Counted from the first letter of the stretch, positions 44,317-53,992 are shown. The stretch: 64,000 nucleotides of DNA from Streptomyces pseudovenezuelae (GCF_001513955.1 NZ_KQ948144.1:688853-752852); one strand, 5' to 3'. A program made the numbers and translations. Notes: generated by a model not told the origin, from the sequence alone.

Positions 44317-45246
44317 ATGGCACGCGACTTCTACGAGGTGCTCGGCGTTCCGCGCACCGCCGACCGGGACGAGATCCAGCGGGCCTACCGCACCCTGGCC
44401 CGCAGGTACCACCCCGACGTCAACAAGGACCCTCAGGCGGAGGAGCGGTTCAAGGAGATCAACGAGGCCTTCAGCGTCCTGTCCGATCCGGAGCAGCGAG
44501 CCCGCTACGACCGCTTCGGCGAGGACTTCCGGAAGATCCCGGAGGACTGGGAGGAGCAGGTCGCCGCCGGCGCCGGCGGTGGTTCCCGGTGGAGCACCGG
44601 CGGCGGTCCCCGGGTGCGGTACTCCACGTCGGGCTTCGGGGGCGAGGGGGTCGACGTCGAGGATCTGTTCGGCTCGCTGTTCGGCGGTGCCGGACGGATG
44701 CGCGTGCCCGGCGCCGACCAAGAGGCCGAACTGCCGCTCACCGTCGAGGAGGCCTACCGGGGCGGCCGCCGTACGGTCACCCTCGCCGGACCGGCCGGGC
44801 AGCGGCGCTACCAGGTCGACGTACCGCCCGGCACCACCGACGGGCAGCGCATCCGGCTGGCCGGGGAGGGCGGGCGCGGGAGCGGCGACGACGCTCCCGC
44901 CGGGGACCTGTACCTGAGGGTGCGGATCCTGCCGCACCCCGAGTTCCGCCTCGACGGCCGGGACGTCCACGTGAAGCTTCCGGTCACCCCGTGGGAGGCC
45001 GCGCTGGGCGCGACCGTGCCGGTGCGCACGCCGGGCGGTGCCACGGCGAAGGTGACCGTGCCCGCCGGGTCCTCCAGCGGACGGCGCCTGCGGCTGCGCG
45101 GCGAGGGCATGCCGAGCCCGCGCGGCGCTGACGGAGACCTGTACGCGGAGCTGCGGATCATGGTGCCGCCCCGGCTGAGCGACCGGGAGCGCGAGCTGCT
45201 GGAGGAACTTGCCGCTGTCTCCTCGTTCGACCCCAGGAGGACCTGA
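44317..45246 (+). CDS. DnaJ/CbpA-type J-protein (no zinc finger)
   Basis: 309 residues. J domain at 1-70 with HPDVNKD, Gly-rich linker with a glycine/serine stretch ([15 protein letters not shown]), then the two C-terminal beta-barrel substrate domains ([45 protein letters not shown] in part). The four CxxCxGxG repeats of class A DnaJ are missing, so it is class B, like E. coli CbpA. The following gene is CbpM-like, supporting the CbpA assignment. Stop overlaps the next start by one base. Confidence 0.93.
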   Translation: MARDFYEVLGVPRTADRDEIQRAYRTLARRYHPDVNKDPQAEERFKEINEAFSVLSDPEQRARYDRFGEDFRKIPEDWEEQVAAGAGGGSRWSTGGGPRVRYSTSGFGGEGVDVEDLFGSLFGGAGRMRVPGADQEAELPLTVEEAYRGGRRTVTLAGPAGQRRYQVDVPPGTTDGQRIRLAGEGGRGSGDDAPAGDLYLRVRILPHPEFRLDGRDVHVKLPVTPWEAALGATVPVRTPGGATAKVTVPAGSSSGRRLRLRGEGMPSPRGADGDLYAELRIMVPPRLSDRERELLEELAAVSSFDPRRT

Positions 45247-45614
45247 TGACCGACCGACCGGCCAAGGCCCGCCCGCCCCACGCACGAACGGCCGAGGCGG
45301 GCGTGCAGTACGCGATCGTGCCCGTGCCCATGCTCTCCCTGGAGACCGTGGCCCGCCGCTCAGGCCTCCATCCCGACCTGATCCGCCGGTTCGTCGCCCT
45401 CGGACTGGTGGACGCCGGTCCTGACGCCTCCGGACGGCTGATGTTCGCCCCCACGGCCCCGGCCGCCCTGGCCCGCGTTCAGCGGCTGCGTACCGGGCTG
45501 TGCCTGAACTACGCGTCCCTCGGTCTGGTGCTCGACCTGCTCGACCGCATCAGCCTGCTCGAAGCCGCGCTGCGGCGAGCAGGCATGAGGAGTGATCTAC
45601 CACCATGGACATGA
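45246..45614 (+). CDS. CbpM-like chaperone modulator / MerR-type HTH protein
   Basis: 122 residues. The core, [30 protein letters not shown] (seen from residue 29), is a MerR_2-type fold as in CbpM, which binds the J domain of CbpA and inhibits it. HspR, which regulates the core dnaK operon in Streptomyces, has a related fold, so repression of this operon is an alternative. It lies between dnaJ and clpB, overlapping the first by 1 base and clpB by 10 bases, which implies tight co-expression. Confidence 0.78.
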   Translation: MTDRPAKARPPHARTAEAGVQYAIVPVPMLSLETVARRSGLHPDLIRRFVALGLVDAGPDASGRLMFAPTAPAALARVQRLRTGLCLNYASLGLVLDLLDRISLLEAALRRAGMRSDLPPWT

Positions 45615-48244
45615 ACCGACTGACCCAGAAGTCACAGGAAGCCCTGCAGGAGGCCCAGAGCGCCGCCGGCCGCCTGGGCCACACCGAGGTCGACGGCGAA
45701 CACCTGCTGCTCGCCCTCCTGGACCAGGAGGAGGGGCTGATCCCGCGGCTGCTGCAGCAGTCGGGCACCGATCCGGAGGGGTTGCGCGCGGCCGTACGCG
45801 AGGAGCTCTCGCGCCGGCCCAAGGTGACCGGCCCGGGCGCGGCGCCGGGCCAGGTCTTCGTCACCCAGCGCCTGGCCCGGCTGCTGGACGAGGCGGAGCG
45901 GGAGGCCAAACGCCTCAAGGACGAGTACGTGTCCGTGGAGCACCTGCTGCTGGCGCTGACCGAGGAGGGCTCGGCGACCGCCGCCGGGCGCCTGCTGAAG
46001 GAGCACGGCGTGACCCGGGACTCCTTCCTCGGCGCGCTCACCCAGATCCGCGGCAACCAGCGCGTGACCTCCGCCAACCCCGAGGTGGCCTACGAGGCCC
46101 TGGAGAAGTACGGCCGTGACCTGGTCTCCGAGGCCAGGGCCGGGCGGCTCGACCCCGTCATCGGACGGGACGCCGAGATCCGCCGCGTCACCCAGATCCT
46201 CAGCCGCAAGAGCAAGAACAACCCCGTCCTGATCGGCGATCCCGGCGTCGGCAAGACCGCCATCGTGGAGGGTCTGGCCCAGCGCATCGTGCGCGGTGAC
46301 GTGCCCGAAGGACTGCGCGACAGGACGGTGTTCGCCCTCGACATGGGCTCGCTCGTGGCGGGCGCCAAGTACCGCGGCGAGTTCGAGGAGCGCCTCAAGG
46401 CCGTGCTGAGCGAGGTCAAGGCCGCCGCCGGGCGGATCCTGCTCTTCGTCGACGAGTTGCACACGGTCGTCGGCGCGGGGGCCGCCGAAGGAGCCATGGA
46501 CGCGGGCAACATGCTCAAGCCCATGCTGGCACGCGGCGAACTCCACATGATCGGCGCGACCACCCTGGACGAGTACCGCAAGCACATCGAGAAGGACGCC
46601 GCCCTCGAACGCCGCTTCCAGCAGGTCCTGGTCGAAGAACCCAGCGTGGAGGACACCATCTCCATCCTGCGCGGCCTGCGCGAACGCCTGGAGGTCTTCC
46701 ACGGCGTCAAGATCCAGGACACGTCGCTGGTCGCGGCGGCGACGCTCTCCCACCGCTACATCACCGACCGTTTCCTGCCCGACAAGGCCATCGACCTCGT
46801 CGACGAGGCATGTGCCCGCCTGCGCACCGAGATCGACTCCATGCCCGCCGAACTCGACGAGATCACCCGCCGGGTGACCCGCCTGGAGATCGAGGACGCC
46901 GCCCTCTCCAAGGAGACCGACCCCGCGAGCAAAGCCCGCCTGGAGGAACTGCGCAGGGAACTGGCCGACCTGCGCGGCGAGGCCGACGCCAAACACGCCC
47001 AGTGGGAGGCCGAACGGCAGGCGATCCGCCGCGTGCAGGAACTGCGCCAGGAACTGGAGCAGGTCCGCCACGAGGCGGAGGAGGCCGAACGCACCTACGA
47101 CCTCAACCGCGCCGCCGAACTCCGCTACGGCCGCCTCCAGGAGCTGGAGCGCCGGCTCGCCGCGGAGGAGGAACAACTGGCCTCCAAGCAAGGGCAGAAC
47201 CGGCTGCTGCGCGAGGTCGTCACCGAGGAGGAGATCGCCGAGATCGTCGCCGCCTGGACCGGCATCCCCGTCTCCCGTCTCCAGGAGGGCGAACGCGAGA
47301 AACTGCTGCGCCTCGACGACATCCTGCGCGAGCGCGTCATCGGCCAGGACGAGGCCGTCAAGCTCGTCGCCGACGCCATCATCCGTGCCCGCTCCGGCAT
47401 CCGCGACCCCCGCCGCCCCATCGGCTCGTTCATCTTCCTCGGCCCCACCGGCGTCGGGAAGACAGAGCTGGCCAAGACCCTCGCCCGGGCCCTGTTCGAC
47501 TCCGAGGAGAACATGGTCCGCCTCGACATGAGCGAGTACCAGGAGCGGCACACCGTCAGCCGGCTCGTGGGCGCACCGCCCGGATACGTCGGCTACGAGG
47601 AAGGCGGCCAGCTCACCGAGGCGGTACGCCGCAAGCCGTACTCGGTCGTGCTGTTCGACGAGGTCGAGAAGGCGCACACCGATGTCTTCAACACCCTGCT
47701 GCAGGTCCTCGACGACGGACGCATCACCGATGCTCAGGGCCGCACGGTCGACTTCCGCAACACCGTGATCATCATGACGTCCAACATCGGCTCCGAGCAC
47801 CTTCTCGACGGCGCCACCGCCGAGGGTGAGATCAAGCCGGACGCCCGCGCCCTGGTGATGGGCGAACTGCGCGGGCACTTCCGCCCGGAGTTCCTCAACC
47901 GTGTCGACGACATCGTGCTGTTCAAGCCGCTCGGTGAGCGCCAGATCGAGCGGATCGTGGAGCTGCAGTTCGACGAACTGCGCCGCCGCCTCGCCGAACG
48001 CCGCATCGCCGTCGAACTCACCGATGCGGCACGGGAGTTGATCGCCCACCAGGGCTACGACCCGGTCTACGGGGCCCGGCCGCTGCGGCGTTACATCTCC
48101 CACGAGGTCGAGACGCTGGTCGGGCGCGCCCTGCTGCGCGGCGACGTACAGGACGGCGCGAAGGTACGCGTCGACGCCCAGCACGGAGAGCTGGTGGTCA
48201 CCTACGACCAGCCCGAGGACGTGAAGGGAGCGAGGGCGGCATGA
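45605..48244 (+). CDS. clpB: ClpB disaggregase (island copy)
   Basis: 879 residues with full ClpB layout: N-terminal double Clp repeat ([27 protein letters not shown]), first ATPase ([15 protein letters not shown]; Walker [16 protein letters not shown]), coiled-coil M-domain (about 400-530), second ATPase ([25 protein letters not shown]). The M-domain marks it as a DnaK-partner disaggregase, not ClpC/ClpA, and there is no ClpP-binding loop. It starts within cbpM and its stop overlaps the thioredoxin start (ATGA). Confidence 0.97.
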   Translation: MDMNRLTQKSQEALQEAQSAAGRLGHTEVDGEHLLLALLDQEEGLIPRLLQQSGTDPEGLRAAVREELSRRPKVTGPGAAPGQVFVTQRLARLLDEAEREAKRLKDEYVSVEHLLLALTEEGSATAAGRLLKEHGVTRDSFLGALTQIRGNQRVTSANPEVAYEALEKYGRDLVSEARAGRLDPVIGRDAEIRRVTQILSRKSKNNPVLIGDPGVGKTAIVEGLAQRIVRGDVPEGLRDRTVFALDMGSLVAGAKYRGEFEERLKAVLSEVKAAAGRILLFVDELHTVVGAGAAEGAMDAGNMLKPMLARGELHMIGATTLDEYRKHIEKDAALERRFQQVLVEEPSVEDTISILRGLRERLEVFHGVKIQDTSLVAAATLSHRYITDRFLPDKAIDLVDEACARLRTEIDSMPAELDEITRRVTRLEIEDAALSKETDPASKARLEELRRELADLRGEADAKHAQWEAERQAIRRVQELRQELEQVRHEAEEAERTYDLNRAAELRYGRLQELERRLAAEEEQLASKQGQNRLLREVVTEEEIAEIVAAWTGIPVSRLQEGEREKLLRLDDILRERVIGQDEAVKLVADAIIRARSGIRDPRRPIGSFIFLGPTGVGKTELAKTLARALFDSEENMVRLDMSEYQERHTVSRLVGAPPGYVGYEEGGQLTEAVRRKPYSVVLFDEVEKAHTDVFNTLLQVLDDGRITDAQGRTVDFRNTVIIMTSNIGSEHLLDGATAEGEIKPDARALVMGELRGHFRPEFLNRVDDIVLFKPLGERQIERIVELQFDELRRRLAERRIAVELTDAARELIAHQGYDPVYGARPLRRYISHEVETLVGRALLRGDVQDGAKVRVDAQHGELVVTYDQPEDVKGARAA

Positions 48245-48699
48245 GTACCGTGCAAGCCACCAACGTCACCTGCCCGCACTGCGGGCGCACCAACCGGGTA
48301 CCCGTGGCCGCCGAGGGCCGCCCCACGTGCGGCAACTGCAAGCAGCCACTGCCGTGGATGGCCGACGCGGGCGACGACGACTTCACCGAGGTCGTCGAGC
48401 AGGCCACCGTGCCCGTCGTCGTCGACCTGTGGGCCACCTGGTGCGGCCCCTGCCGCATGGTCAGCCCCGCACTGGAGAAGGTCGCCACCGACCTCGCGGG
48501 AAAGATCAAGCTCGTCAAGGTCGACATCGACAAGAACCCGCGCCTGGCGCAGCGCTTCGAGGTCCAGGCGGTACCGACGCTGCTGGTCCTCGACAAAGGA
48601 CAGACCATCGCCCGGCAGGCGGGTGCCGCACCCGCCCCTGTCCTGCGGCAGTGGGTGGAGCAGTCGATCGCGGGCCGCGAACCGGCCGGGAAAGGGTGA
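48241..48699 (+). CDS. Thioredoxin 2-type protein with N-terminal zinc ribbon
   Basis: 152 residues. The first 40 carry CPHC and CGNC, a zinc ribbon as in E. coli TrxC; the rest is a thioredoxin fold with active site WCGPC and cis-proline segment AVPTLLVL. TrxC-type proteins are oxidative-stress-induced disulfide reductases and zinc-sensitive. Translationally coupled to clpB. Its reductase is unclear because the reductase-like gene two positions downstream lacks the CxxC. Confidence 0.93.
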   Translation: MSTVQATNVTCPHCGRTNRVPVAAEGRPTCGNCKQPLPWMADAGDDDFTEVVEQATVPVVVDLWATWCGPCRMVSPALEKVATDLAGKIKLVKVDIDKNPRLAQRFEVQAVPTLLVLDKGQTIARQAGAAPAPVLRQWVEQSIAGREPAGKG

Positions 48700-48705
48700 T
48701 CAGCC

Positions 48706-48969
48706 ATGACCCTACGAACCGACCCCCACCTCGCGCTCGTCCGGCCGGTCCGACCACTGACCCCCGAAGGGTGTCAGGAGTGTCTGCAGCTCGGCTCCCC
48801 GTGGGTCCACCTCAGGCTCTGCCTGACCTGCGGCCACGTCGGCTGCTGCGATTCCTCGCCGAACCGGCACGCCCGCCGCCACGCCGCCGCCGACGGCCAC
48901 CCGATCGCGGCGTCGCTGGAGCCCGGCGAGGACTGGCGGTGGTGCTTCGTCCACGAGGCGTTCGTGTGA
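48706..48969 (+). CDS. UBP-type zinc-finger protein
   Basis: 87 residues comprising one ZnF-UBP domain: CQECLQLG, LRLCLTCGHVGCCDSS, then RHARRHAAADGHPI and WRWCFVHEAF. In eukaryotes this domain binds the ubiquitin C-terminus; bacterial stand-alone versions are of unknown role and are often found with redox genes. Six bases after the thioredoxin gene, one-base overlap with the following fusion gene. Confidence 0.85.
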   Translation: MTLRTDPHLALVRPVRPLTPEGCQECLQLGSPWVHLRLCLTCGHVGCCDSSPNRHARRHAAADGHPIAASLEPGEDWRWCFVHEAFV

Positions 48970-50750
48970 TGTCCGGCGACGAGACGCGGCCGGGCGCGGC
49001 GCCGGTGCCGGAGGAGGCGGAGGAGAGCGTCCCCTTCGAGACTCCCGACATCCACGGCGCCTATCCCCGCCTGTCGGACGACCAGACGGCGCGCCTGGCG
49101 CAGCACGGCCGGCGGCGCGCCGCCGAGGCAGGTGACGTGCTGATCCGGGAGGGCGAACGGTGCGAGATGTTCTACGTCGTCCTCAGTGGCTCGATCGCCA
49201 TCGTCGAGGGCTACGGCACACCCGGCGAACGTCTGCTGCGTGTGCACGGTCCTGGCCGCTTCATCGGCGAACTCGGCCTCCTGAACGGCCAGATGGCCTT
49301 CTACACCGCCGTGGTCAGGGACCCCGGCGAGATCCTCGCCCTGTCCATGGATCAGCTGCGTGACCTGGTGACCCGGGACTCCACGCTCGGTGACGTGGTG
49401 CTGCGCGCCTGCCTGGGCCGCCGCGCTCTGCTCGTCGGGCAGGGAGCCGGTTTCCGCATCATCGGTTCGCGCTATTCGCCCGACACCCGTCGGCTGCGCG
49501 AGTTCGCCGCCCGCAACCGGCTGCCGCACCGCTGGATCGATCTGGAGACGGACCAGGAGGCCGAGGCTCTGCTGCGCCGCTTCGGGGTCGGTCCGGATCA
49601 GACGCCGCTGGTGATCTGGCGGGACACCACCCTGCTGCGCAATCCGAGCAACGCCGAACTGGCCCGGCTGATCGGCCTGCCGTCCCTGGGATCGGGCAAC
49701 GGCCGCAGCGATGTCCTGATCGTCGGCTCCGGTCCGGCCGGTCTCGCCGCCGCGGTGAACGCCGCCTCGGAGGGCCTCGGCACGACCGTGGTCGAGGCGA
49801 TGGCCACCGGCGGCCAGGCCGGCACGTCGTCCCGCATCGAGAATCTGCTCGGCTTCCCCTCCGGCATCTCCGGCGCCGAACTCACCGAACGCGCCGTGCT
49901 CCAGGCGGACAAGTTCGGCGCCCGGATCAGCCTCCCTGCGGAGGCGGCCCGGCTCGAACGGCGGGACGGCCACTACGCCGTCGGGTTCGCAGACGGCAGC
50001 GAGATCACCGCCCGTACCGTCGTCCTGGCCACCGGCGCCCGCTACCGCCGCCTCCAAGTGCCCGGCATCGAGCCGTTGGAGGGCGCGAGCGTCCACTACT
50101 CGGCGACCGTCTACGAGGCCCAGCAGTGCCGTACCGACCCGGTGGCGGTGGTCGGCGGCGGCAACTCCGCGGGCCAGGCCGTGTTGTTCCTGGCCGGGTA
50201 CACACCACAGGTGTATCTGCTCGTCCGTGGGCCGAGCCTCGAGGCTCACATGTCCCGGTACCTGATCGATCAGATCGAGCGCCACCCGCGGGTGCGCGTC
50301 CTGCTGCGCACCGAGGTGACCGAGGCACTCGGCGACAAGGAGCTGGAGGCGGTCACCGTGGTCGACCACCGTACGGGCGAGCACCGCCACCTCGAAGTGC
50401 GGGCCCTGTTCGTCTTCACCGGCGCGGACCCTCACACCGATTGGCTGTCCGGCGCGCTCGCCCTCGACGCGCGGGGCTACGTTCTCACCGGCGCGGAGGC
50501 GCAGGCCTGCTCCGTTCCCGAGCTGTGGCAGAGCCAGGGCCGCGACTGCCTGACGTTGGAGACCAGCCTGCCCGGCGTGTTCGCGGCCGGCGACGTCCGC
50601 AGCGGCTCGGTGAAGCGCGTGGCCTCCGCGGTCGGCGAAGGCGCGATGAGCATCCACTTCGTGCACCGCTACCTGGGCCAGACGGCCGCACCCGGCGGCA
50701 CCGACAGCTCCCCGAACACCCGTCCCAAGGAGTCCGCTTGGCTCGCATGA
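48969..50750 (+). CDS. cNMP-binding-like / thioredoxin-like / thioredoxin-reductase-like fusion
   Basis: 593 residues with three parts. About 35-150: cyclic-nucleotide-binding fold (LIREGERCEMFYVVLSGSIAIV; FIGELGLLNGQMAFY), but the phosphate-binding Arg cassette is not conserved. About 155-240: thioredoxin/glutaredoxin-like fold without active-site cysteines. About 245-575: TrxR-like flavoprotein (IVGSGPAGLAAAVNAAS; VVGGGNSAGQAVLFL; FAAGDVRSGSVKRVASAVGEG). Where TrxR has CATC this one reads SATVYEAQQC, so the redox disulfide is missing. The start overlaps the preceding stop. An NADPH- and nucleotide-sensing redox switch is inferred; the true reaction is unknown. Confidence 0.85.
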   Translation: MSGDETRPGAAPVPEEAEESVPFETPDIHGAYPRLSDDQTARLAQHGRRRAAEAGDVLIREGERCEMFYVVLSGSIAIVEGYGTPGERLLRVHGPGRFIGELGLLNGQMAFYTAVVRDPGEILALSMDQLRDLVTRDSTLGDVVLRACLGRRALLVGQGAGFRIIGSRYSPDTRRLREFAARNRLPHRWIDLETDQEAEALLRRFGVGPDQTPLVIWRDTTLLRNPSNAELARLIGLPSLGSGNGRSDVLIVGSGPAGLAAAVNAASEGLGTTVVEAMATGGQAGTSSRIENLLGFPSGISGAELTERAVLQADKFGARISLPAEAARLERRDGHYAVGFADGSEITARTVVLATGARYRRLQVPGIEPLEGASVHYSATVYEAQQCRTDPVAVVGGGNSAGQAVLFLAGYTPQVYLLVRGPSLEAHMSRYLIDQIERHPRVRVLLRTEVTEALGDKELEAVTVVDHRTGEHRHLEVRALFVFTGADPHTDWLSGALALDARGYVLTGAEAQACSVPELWQSQGRDCLTLETSLPGVFAAGDVRSGSVKRVASAVGEGAMSIHFVHRYLGQTAAPGGTDSSPNTRPKESAWLA

Positions 50751-50796
50751 CACCCAGCGGGCGACGACATCACGAGAAGGAGAAGGAGGCAGGGGA

Positions 50797-51294
50797 ATGG
50801 CCACACCCGTCCGACGCCACCGCGGTGGCGCCTTGCAGGACAGGCCCCTTGGCTGGGCACGCAATCCGCTGACAGAGTTCGACCAACTGCTCAGCGAGAT
50901 GAGCGGACTGATCGAGTCCACGGTGGGAGGTGCCGCTCCCGCAGTCGTGTGGACACCCCTGGCGGATGTCACGGAGACGGACGACGCCTTCCACGTCGGG
51001 ATCGAACTGCCCGGCGTCAAGAGCAAGGACATCAACGTCGAAGCGAACGGCCAGGAGCTGGTGGTCACCGGAGAGATCAAGGAGAAGGAACGCAAAGGCG
51101 TCCTGCGCCGGAGCACCCGCCGCACCGGAGCGTTCGAGTTCCGGCTGCGGCTGCCCGGAGAGGTCGACACCGAGAAGATCAATGCGCAGATCTCGGACGG
51201 GGTGCTCACCGTCACCGTCCCCAAGGCCGAGGTCGCGAAGCCCCGGCACATCGAGATCAGCGAGACGGGTGAAAGCACCGGGAGCAGCGGCTGA
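50797..51294 (+). CDS. Hsp20/alpha-crystallin small heat-shock protein
   Basis: 165 residues. Central alpha-crystallin domain from WTPLADVTETDDAFHVGIELPGV to ISDGVLTVTVPKAE, with the GVLTVTVPK signature; short N-terminal arm (NPLTEFDQLLSEMSGLI) and a C-terminal IEIS motif for oligomer contacts. ATP-independent holdase that passes clients to DnaK and ClpB encoded upstream. GGAGAAGGAGG precedes the start. A hairpin follows, so it may end the main operon. Confidence 0.95.
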   Translation: MATPVRRHRGGALQDRPLGWARNPLTEFDQLLSEMSGLIESTVGGAAPAVVWTPLADVTETDDAFHVGIELPGVKSKDINVEANGQELVVTGEIKEKERKGVLRRSTRRTGAFEFRLRLPGEVDTEKINAQISDGVLTVTVPKAEVAKPRHIEISETGESTGSSG

Positions 51295-51304
51295 GAGGCG
51301 AGCG

Positions 51305-51336
51305 CCGCGGTTCCGGACGCCCGTCCGGCACCGCGG
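51305..51336 (+). terminator. Hairpin after hsp20
   Basis: CCGCGGTTCCGGAC paired with GTCCGGCACCGCGG around a 4-base loop (one weak position in the stem), 11 bases after the hsp20 stop. Likely end of the long stress operon. Confidence 0.6.
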
Positions 51337-51491
51337 CCGGGCCGGCGAGGCTCGCCGTACGGCGGCGCGACGTCATCCCGTAGGGAGGGATTCCGGCTGC
51401 CCCGGCCGCTTCCGCCGTGGGCTCAGTGAGTTCGAGCGGTAGTCCCGGGTGACCCCCATGACAGCGGCGACCGGCACAGAAGGAGGCAGCG

Positions 51492-51884
51492 ATGAAATAC
51501 GACGGATTCCTCGCCCATGTACGCGAGCGAGGCGAATACAACGACCAGGACGAAGCCGCGAACGTCACCAACGCCGTACTGGAGGTGCTGGCCCAACGGA
51601 TCAGCCCGGGAGAGGTCAGGGACCTCGCATCCCAGCTGCCCGGCCCGCTGGGACAGGTTCTGAACCAGGCAACGCCCCAGCAGGCGCAGAGCTTCGGGAT
51701 CGAGGAGTTCTACCGCCGGGTCGCCGAGCGCACCCCTGCCCGGCCGCGCACGGCGCAGTGGGACGCCAGCGCGGTCCTGACCACCGTTGCCGACGCGGTG
51801 ACCGGCGGTGAGCTGAACCAGGTCATCAGCCAACTCCCCTCCAGTTACGCGGCCCTGTTCGGCAAGGCCGACCTCGCGGACTGA
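51492..51884 (+). CDS. DUF2267 family protein
   Basis: 130 residues of DUF2267: KYDGFLAHVRERGEYNDQDEAANVTNAVLEVLAQRIS (N-terminal helices, read in parts), then ASQLPGPLGQVL, IEEFYRRVAERT and a second related half (VLTTVADAVTGGELNQVISQLPSSYAALF). Such all-helical proteins are common in actinobacterial stress loci; function unknown. GAAGGAGG ribosome site just upstream. Separate from hsp20 by a terminator-like hairpin, so it may have its own promoter. Confidence 0.85.
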   Translation: MKYDGFLAHVRERGEYNDQDEAANVTNAVLEVLAQRISPGEVRDLASQLPGPLGQVLNQATPQQAQSFGIEEFYRRVAERTPARPRTAQWDASAVLTTVADAVTGGELNQVISQLPSSYAALFGKADLAD

Positions 51885-51885
51885 G

Positions 51886-51912
51886 CCCCTGCCAAGGCCT
51901 TCGGCCAGGGGC
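51886..51912. terminator. Hairpin between DUF2267 and DUF1931 genes
   Basis: CCCCTG-CCAA-GGCC-TTC-GGCC-AGGGG, an interrupted inverted repeat between convergent genes; usable in both directions. Confidence 0.5.
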
Positions 51913-51919
51913 AGCCCCC

Positions 51920-52369
51920 TCACAGCAGGAGGTCGAAGACGGCTCGAGCCTCGTCCCAGTGCTGGGTCTGAGGGTTCTTCAGGTCGGGGTGGAGGATCTT
52001 GAAGCTCTGGGCAAGGGCCAGGCTGAGTCCGCCGATGATGTCCGGATAGGCCGCCTCGGTCTCCTCATCGGGCGTGCGGTCCAGAGCGGGATGGGTGGCG
52101 AGCTGTTCCAGGATCGGCTTGAGTTCCACTTCCTGGTCGATCTTCCTGAAGTGGTGAATGCTTTCCTGCAGGCCTTTCGTGATCGGCAGGTCACAGGTCT
52201 GGATGATGTCGCGCCCGTTGGCCTTGGCGGTGGCCTGGGCGACGGTCAGCAGATCGTAGAGCTTGGCGTCGACGAAGTCGCTGTAGCGCTTGAGATCGTT
52301 CTTGTCGACGTTCAGACCTGCGGCCGCGCGAAAGAACTTCTCGAATCTGGCGATGGACATCACGGTCAT
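51920..52369 (-). CDS. DUF1931 family protein, histone-fold type
   Basis: 149 residues. The sequence MSIARFEKFFRAAAGLNVDKNDLKRYSDFVDAKLYDLL, with TAKANGRDIIQTCDLPITKGLQ, resembles DUF1931, whose structural representative from Aquifex aeolicus is a double histone fold in one chain (from memory). Lys/Asp pattern and absence of DNA-contact Arg clusters leave DNA binding open. The ATG at 52369 has GGAGG 8 bases upstream. It is the only minus-strand gene inside the island apart from the regulator. Possible role: nucleoid or protein-protein scaffold under stress (inference). Confidence 0.82.
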   Translation of the reverse strand: MTVMSIARFEKFFRAAAGLNVDKNDLKRYSDFVDAKLYDLLTVAQATAKANGRDIIQTCDLPITKGLQESIHHFRKIDQEVELKPILEQLATHPALDRTPDEETEAAYPDIIGGLSLALAQSFKILHPDLKNPQTQHWDEARAVFDLLL

Positions 52370-52861
52370 GACGGCAACCTCCGGCTGCGGGAGCCGGGTG
52401 GCTCCCGGCCCCTGGGCTTCCCAGCCAGCCTGGCCGACGGGGGCGCGTGAACGCATGCGCATGTGGGGCCCAATTAGCCTCCCTGCATTGCCCTGCCAGG
52501 CCCATGCGTTCGACTGTCCGGGTGGTCGGACGGGCGTGCGGCCGACAGCGGGGCCGAGAGCGCTCGGGAGAGGCCGGTGAACGGCAGCCAGGGCTGGTTG
52601 ACGCGGCCCATCCCACCCATGGGTGTCGCGGCTCTTTGCCGGACTCCGGCTCCCGGGCGGACACTGTGCCGGGGTGCTGCCCGAGCGGGTCTTCGCGGTG
52701 GGGGACGCGATTGTGGCCCGGCGCTGGGAACAGGCCCTGTGATCTGGCCGTACGGCCTGCACCTGCCGGCGGGGCCCGGTGTGTCACGCGGCGTCGACGT
52801 TACCTGGGCGGCGTCTGTGGGCACTTGGGATCGCGGGACAGCCGACGAGGAGGGTCCAGCC
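52370..52861. other. Gap between divergent DUF1931 and membrane-protein genes
   Basis: 492 bases. The plus-strand frame of the next gene stays open back to 52577, but without a ribosome site before 52862. I see no RNA gene or convincing promoter; two divergent promoters must lie here. Confidence 0.5.
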
Positions 52862-53992
52862 ATGCGGGAGTCGTCGCAGGACGTTACGGTCGTGGCTCTC
52901 CTGGCGGATCCGGACGCGCCGACGGAGATCGCGCAGCGCATGGCCCGGACCCTTCCGGCTCGGCTCGCCGACAAGTCGGGCCAGGGGCGACGGTTCGACG
53001 TCGAGGTGGTCAGTGAGCCCTTCACGTCGGGGACCGAGGACCCGCCCACCTTGATGCGCCGGATCATGGACCGCGGGAGTGCGGAGAACTGGGACATCGT
53101 CGTGGCCCTCACCGACCTTCCGCTGCACGCGCACGGGCGCAGGCTCGCTGTGAACCTGAATCACGAACACGGCTTGGCGTTGCTCTCTCTGCCTTCACTG
53201 GGAGGCCTGCGGCTGCCGGTGAGGGCCCGTCGGGCCGTCGAAGAAGCCGTGCTCCGCTTGGCGGCTCCACGGACCACCGGGGCGGAAGGACCTCCGCGAA
53301 GTCAGCCGCGTCCGGGGCCCTTCGTCCATCGTCTCGCGCCTGTTCATCCGGGCCCACCCGGTGAGAAGGAGACCGACGATCTTCGGTACGTCGTCAACGG
53401 GCCGCGCGGTTACCTGCGGGTGCTCGTCGGTATGGTCCGCGCCAACCGGCCGTGGCGGTTGGTGCCGGGCTTGTCGAAAGCCCTGGCGGCCGCACTCGCC
53501 ACGGGAGCAGTGGCCACCGTGAACTCCACCGTCTGGAGCCTGGCCGCGTCCCTCAGCACGCCACGCCTCGTGATCGCCACGGTCGGATCTGTCGCGCTCA
53601 TGATCGGCTGGCTGATCGTGGACGCGGAGCTGTGGCATCGCCCACCGGAGAGCTCGCCGGAGGCGAGGCAGAGGGCGCGGCTCTACAACGCCTCGACGGT
53701 CGTGACCGTGGGGATCGGTGTGCTCGTCTGCTACGTGGGTCTGATGGTCATCAACTGGCTGTGGGCGCTGTTCATCCTCAACGACCAACTGTTCGCTTCC
53801 GTGACACGAACCCCCCTGCACGCCGACGAGTACGTGACGCTGTCCTGGTTCGTCGCTTCGGTCGCCACCGTGGGCGGCGCGCTGGGATCAGGCTTGGAAA
53901 GCGACGACGCGATCCGGGCAGCCGCCTACTCGAAGCGCGAACAGGAACGTCGCCGCATGCTCCAAGATCACGATGATCCGCCCTCGAAATGA
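52862..53992 (+). CDS. Membrane protein with soluble N-terminal domain, unknown function
   Basis: 376 residues. The first 150 are soluble (VVALLADPDAPTEIAQRMARTLPARLADK ... DIVVALTDLPLHAHGRRL, read in parts) and look like an alpha/beta domain; after a proline-rich linker come four or five membrane segments (LAAALATGAVATVNSTVW; LVIATVGSVALMIGWLIV; VVTVGIGVLVCYVGLMVINW; LSWFVASVATVGGALG) and a charged tail. GAGGAGGGT precedes the ATG. The stop overlaps the FUSC gene start (ATGA), so the two probably act together in the envelope. Confidence 0.8.
   Translation: MRESSQDVTVVALLADPDAPTEIAQRMARTLPARLADKSGQGRRFDVEVVSEPFTSGTEDPPTLMRRIMDRGSAENWDIVVALTDLPLHAHGRRLAVNLNHEHGLALLSLPSLGGLRLPVRARRAVEEAVLRLAAPRTTGAEGPPRSQPRPGPFVHRLAPVHPGPPGEKETDDLRYVVNGPRGYLRVLVGMVRANRPWRLVPGLSKALAAALATGAVATVNSTVWSLAASLSTPRLVIATVGSVALMIGWLIVDAELWHRPPESSPEARQRARLYNASTVVTVGIGVLVCYVGLMVINWLWALFILNDQLFASVTRTPLHADEYVTLSWFVASVATVGGALGSGLESDDAIRAAAYSKREQERRRMLQDHDDPPSK

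Noticed and set aside
48327..48968. Extended N-terminus of the redox fusion overlapping the thioredoxin gene
   Set aside because: It is the shifted-frame shadow of the thioredoxin and zinc-finger genes; the true start at 48969 overlaps the preceding stop as TGATG.
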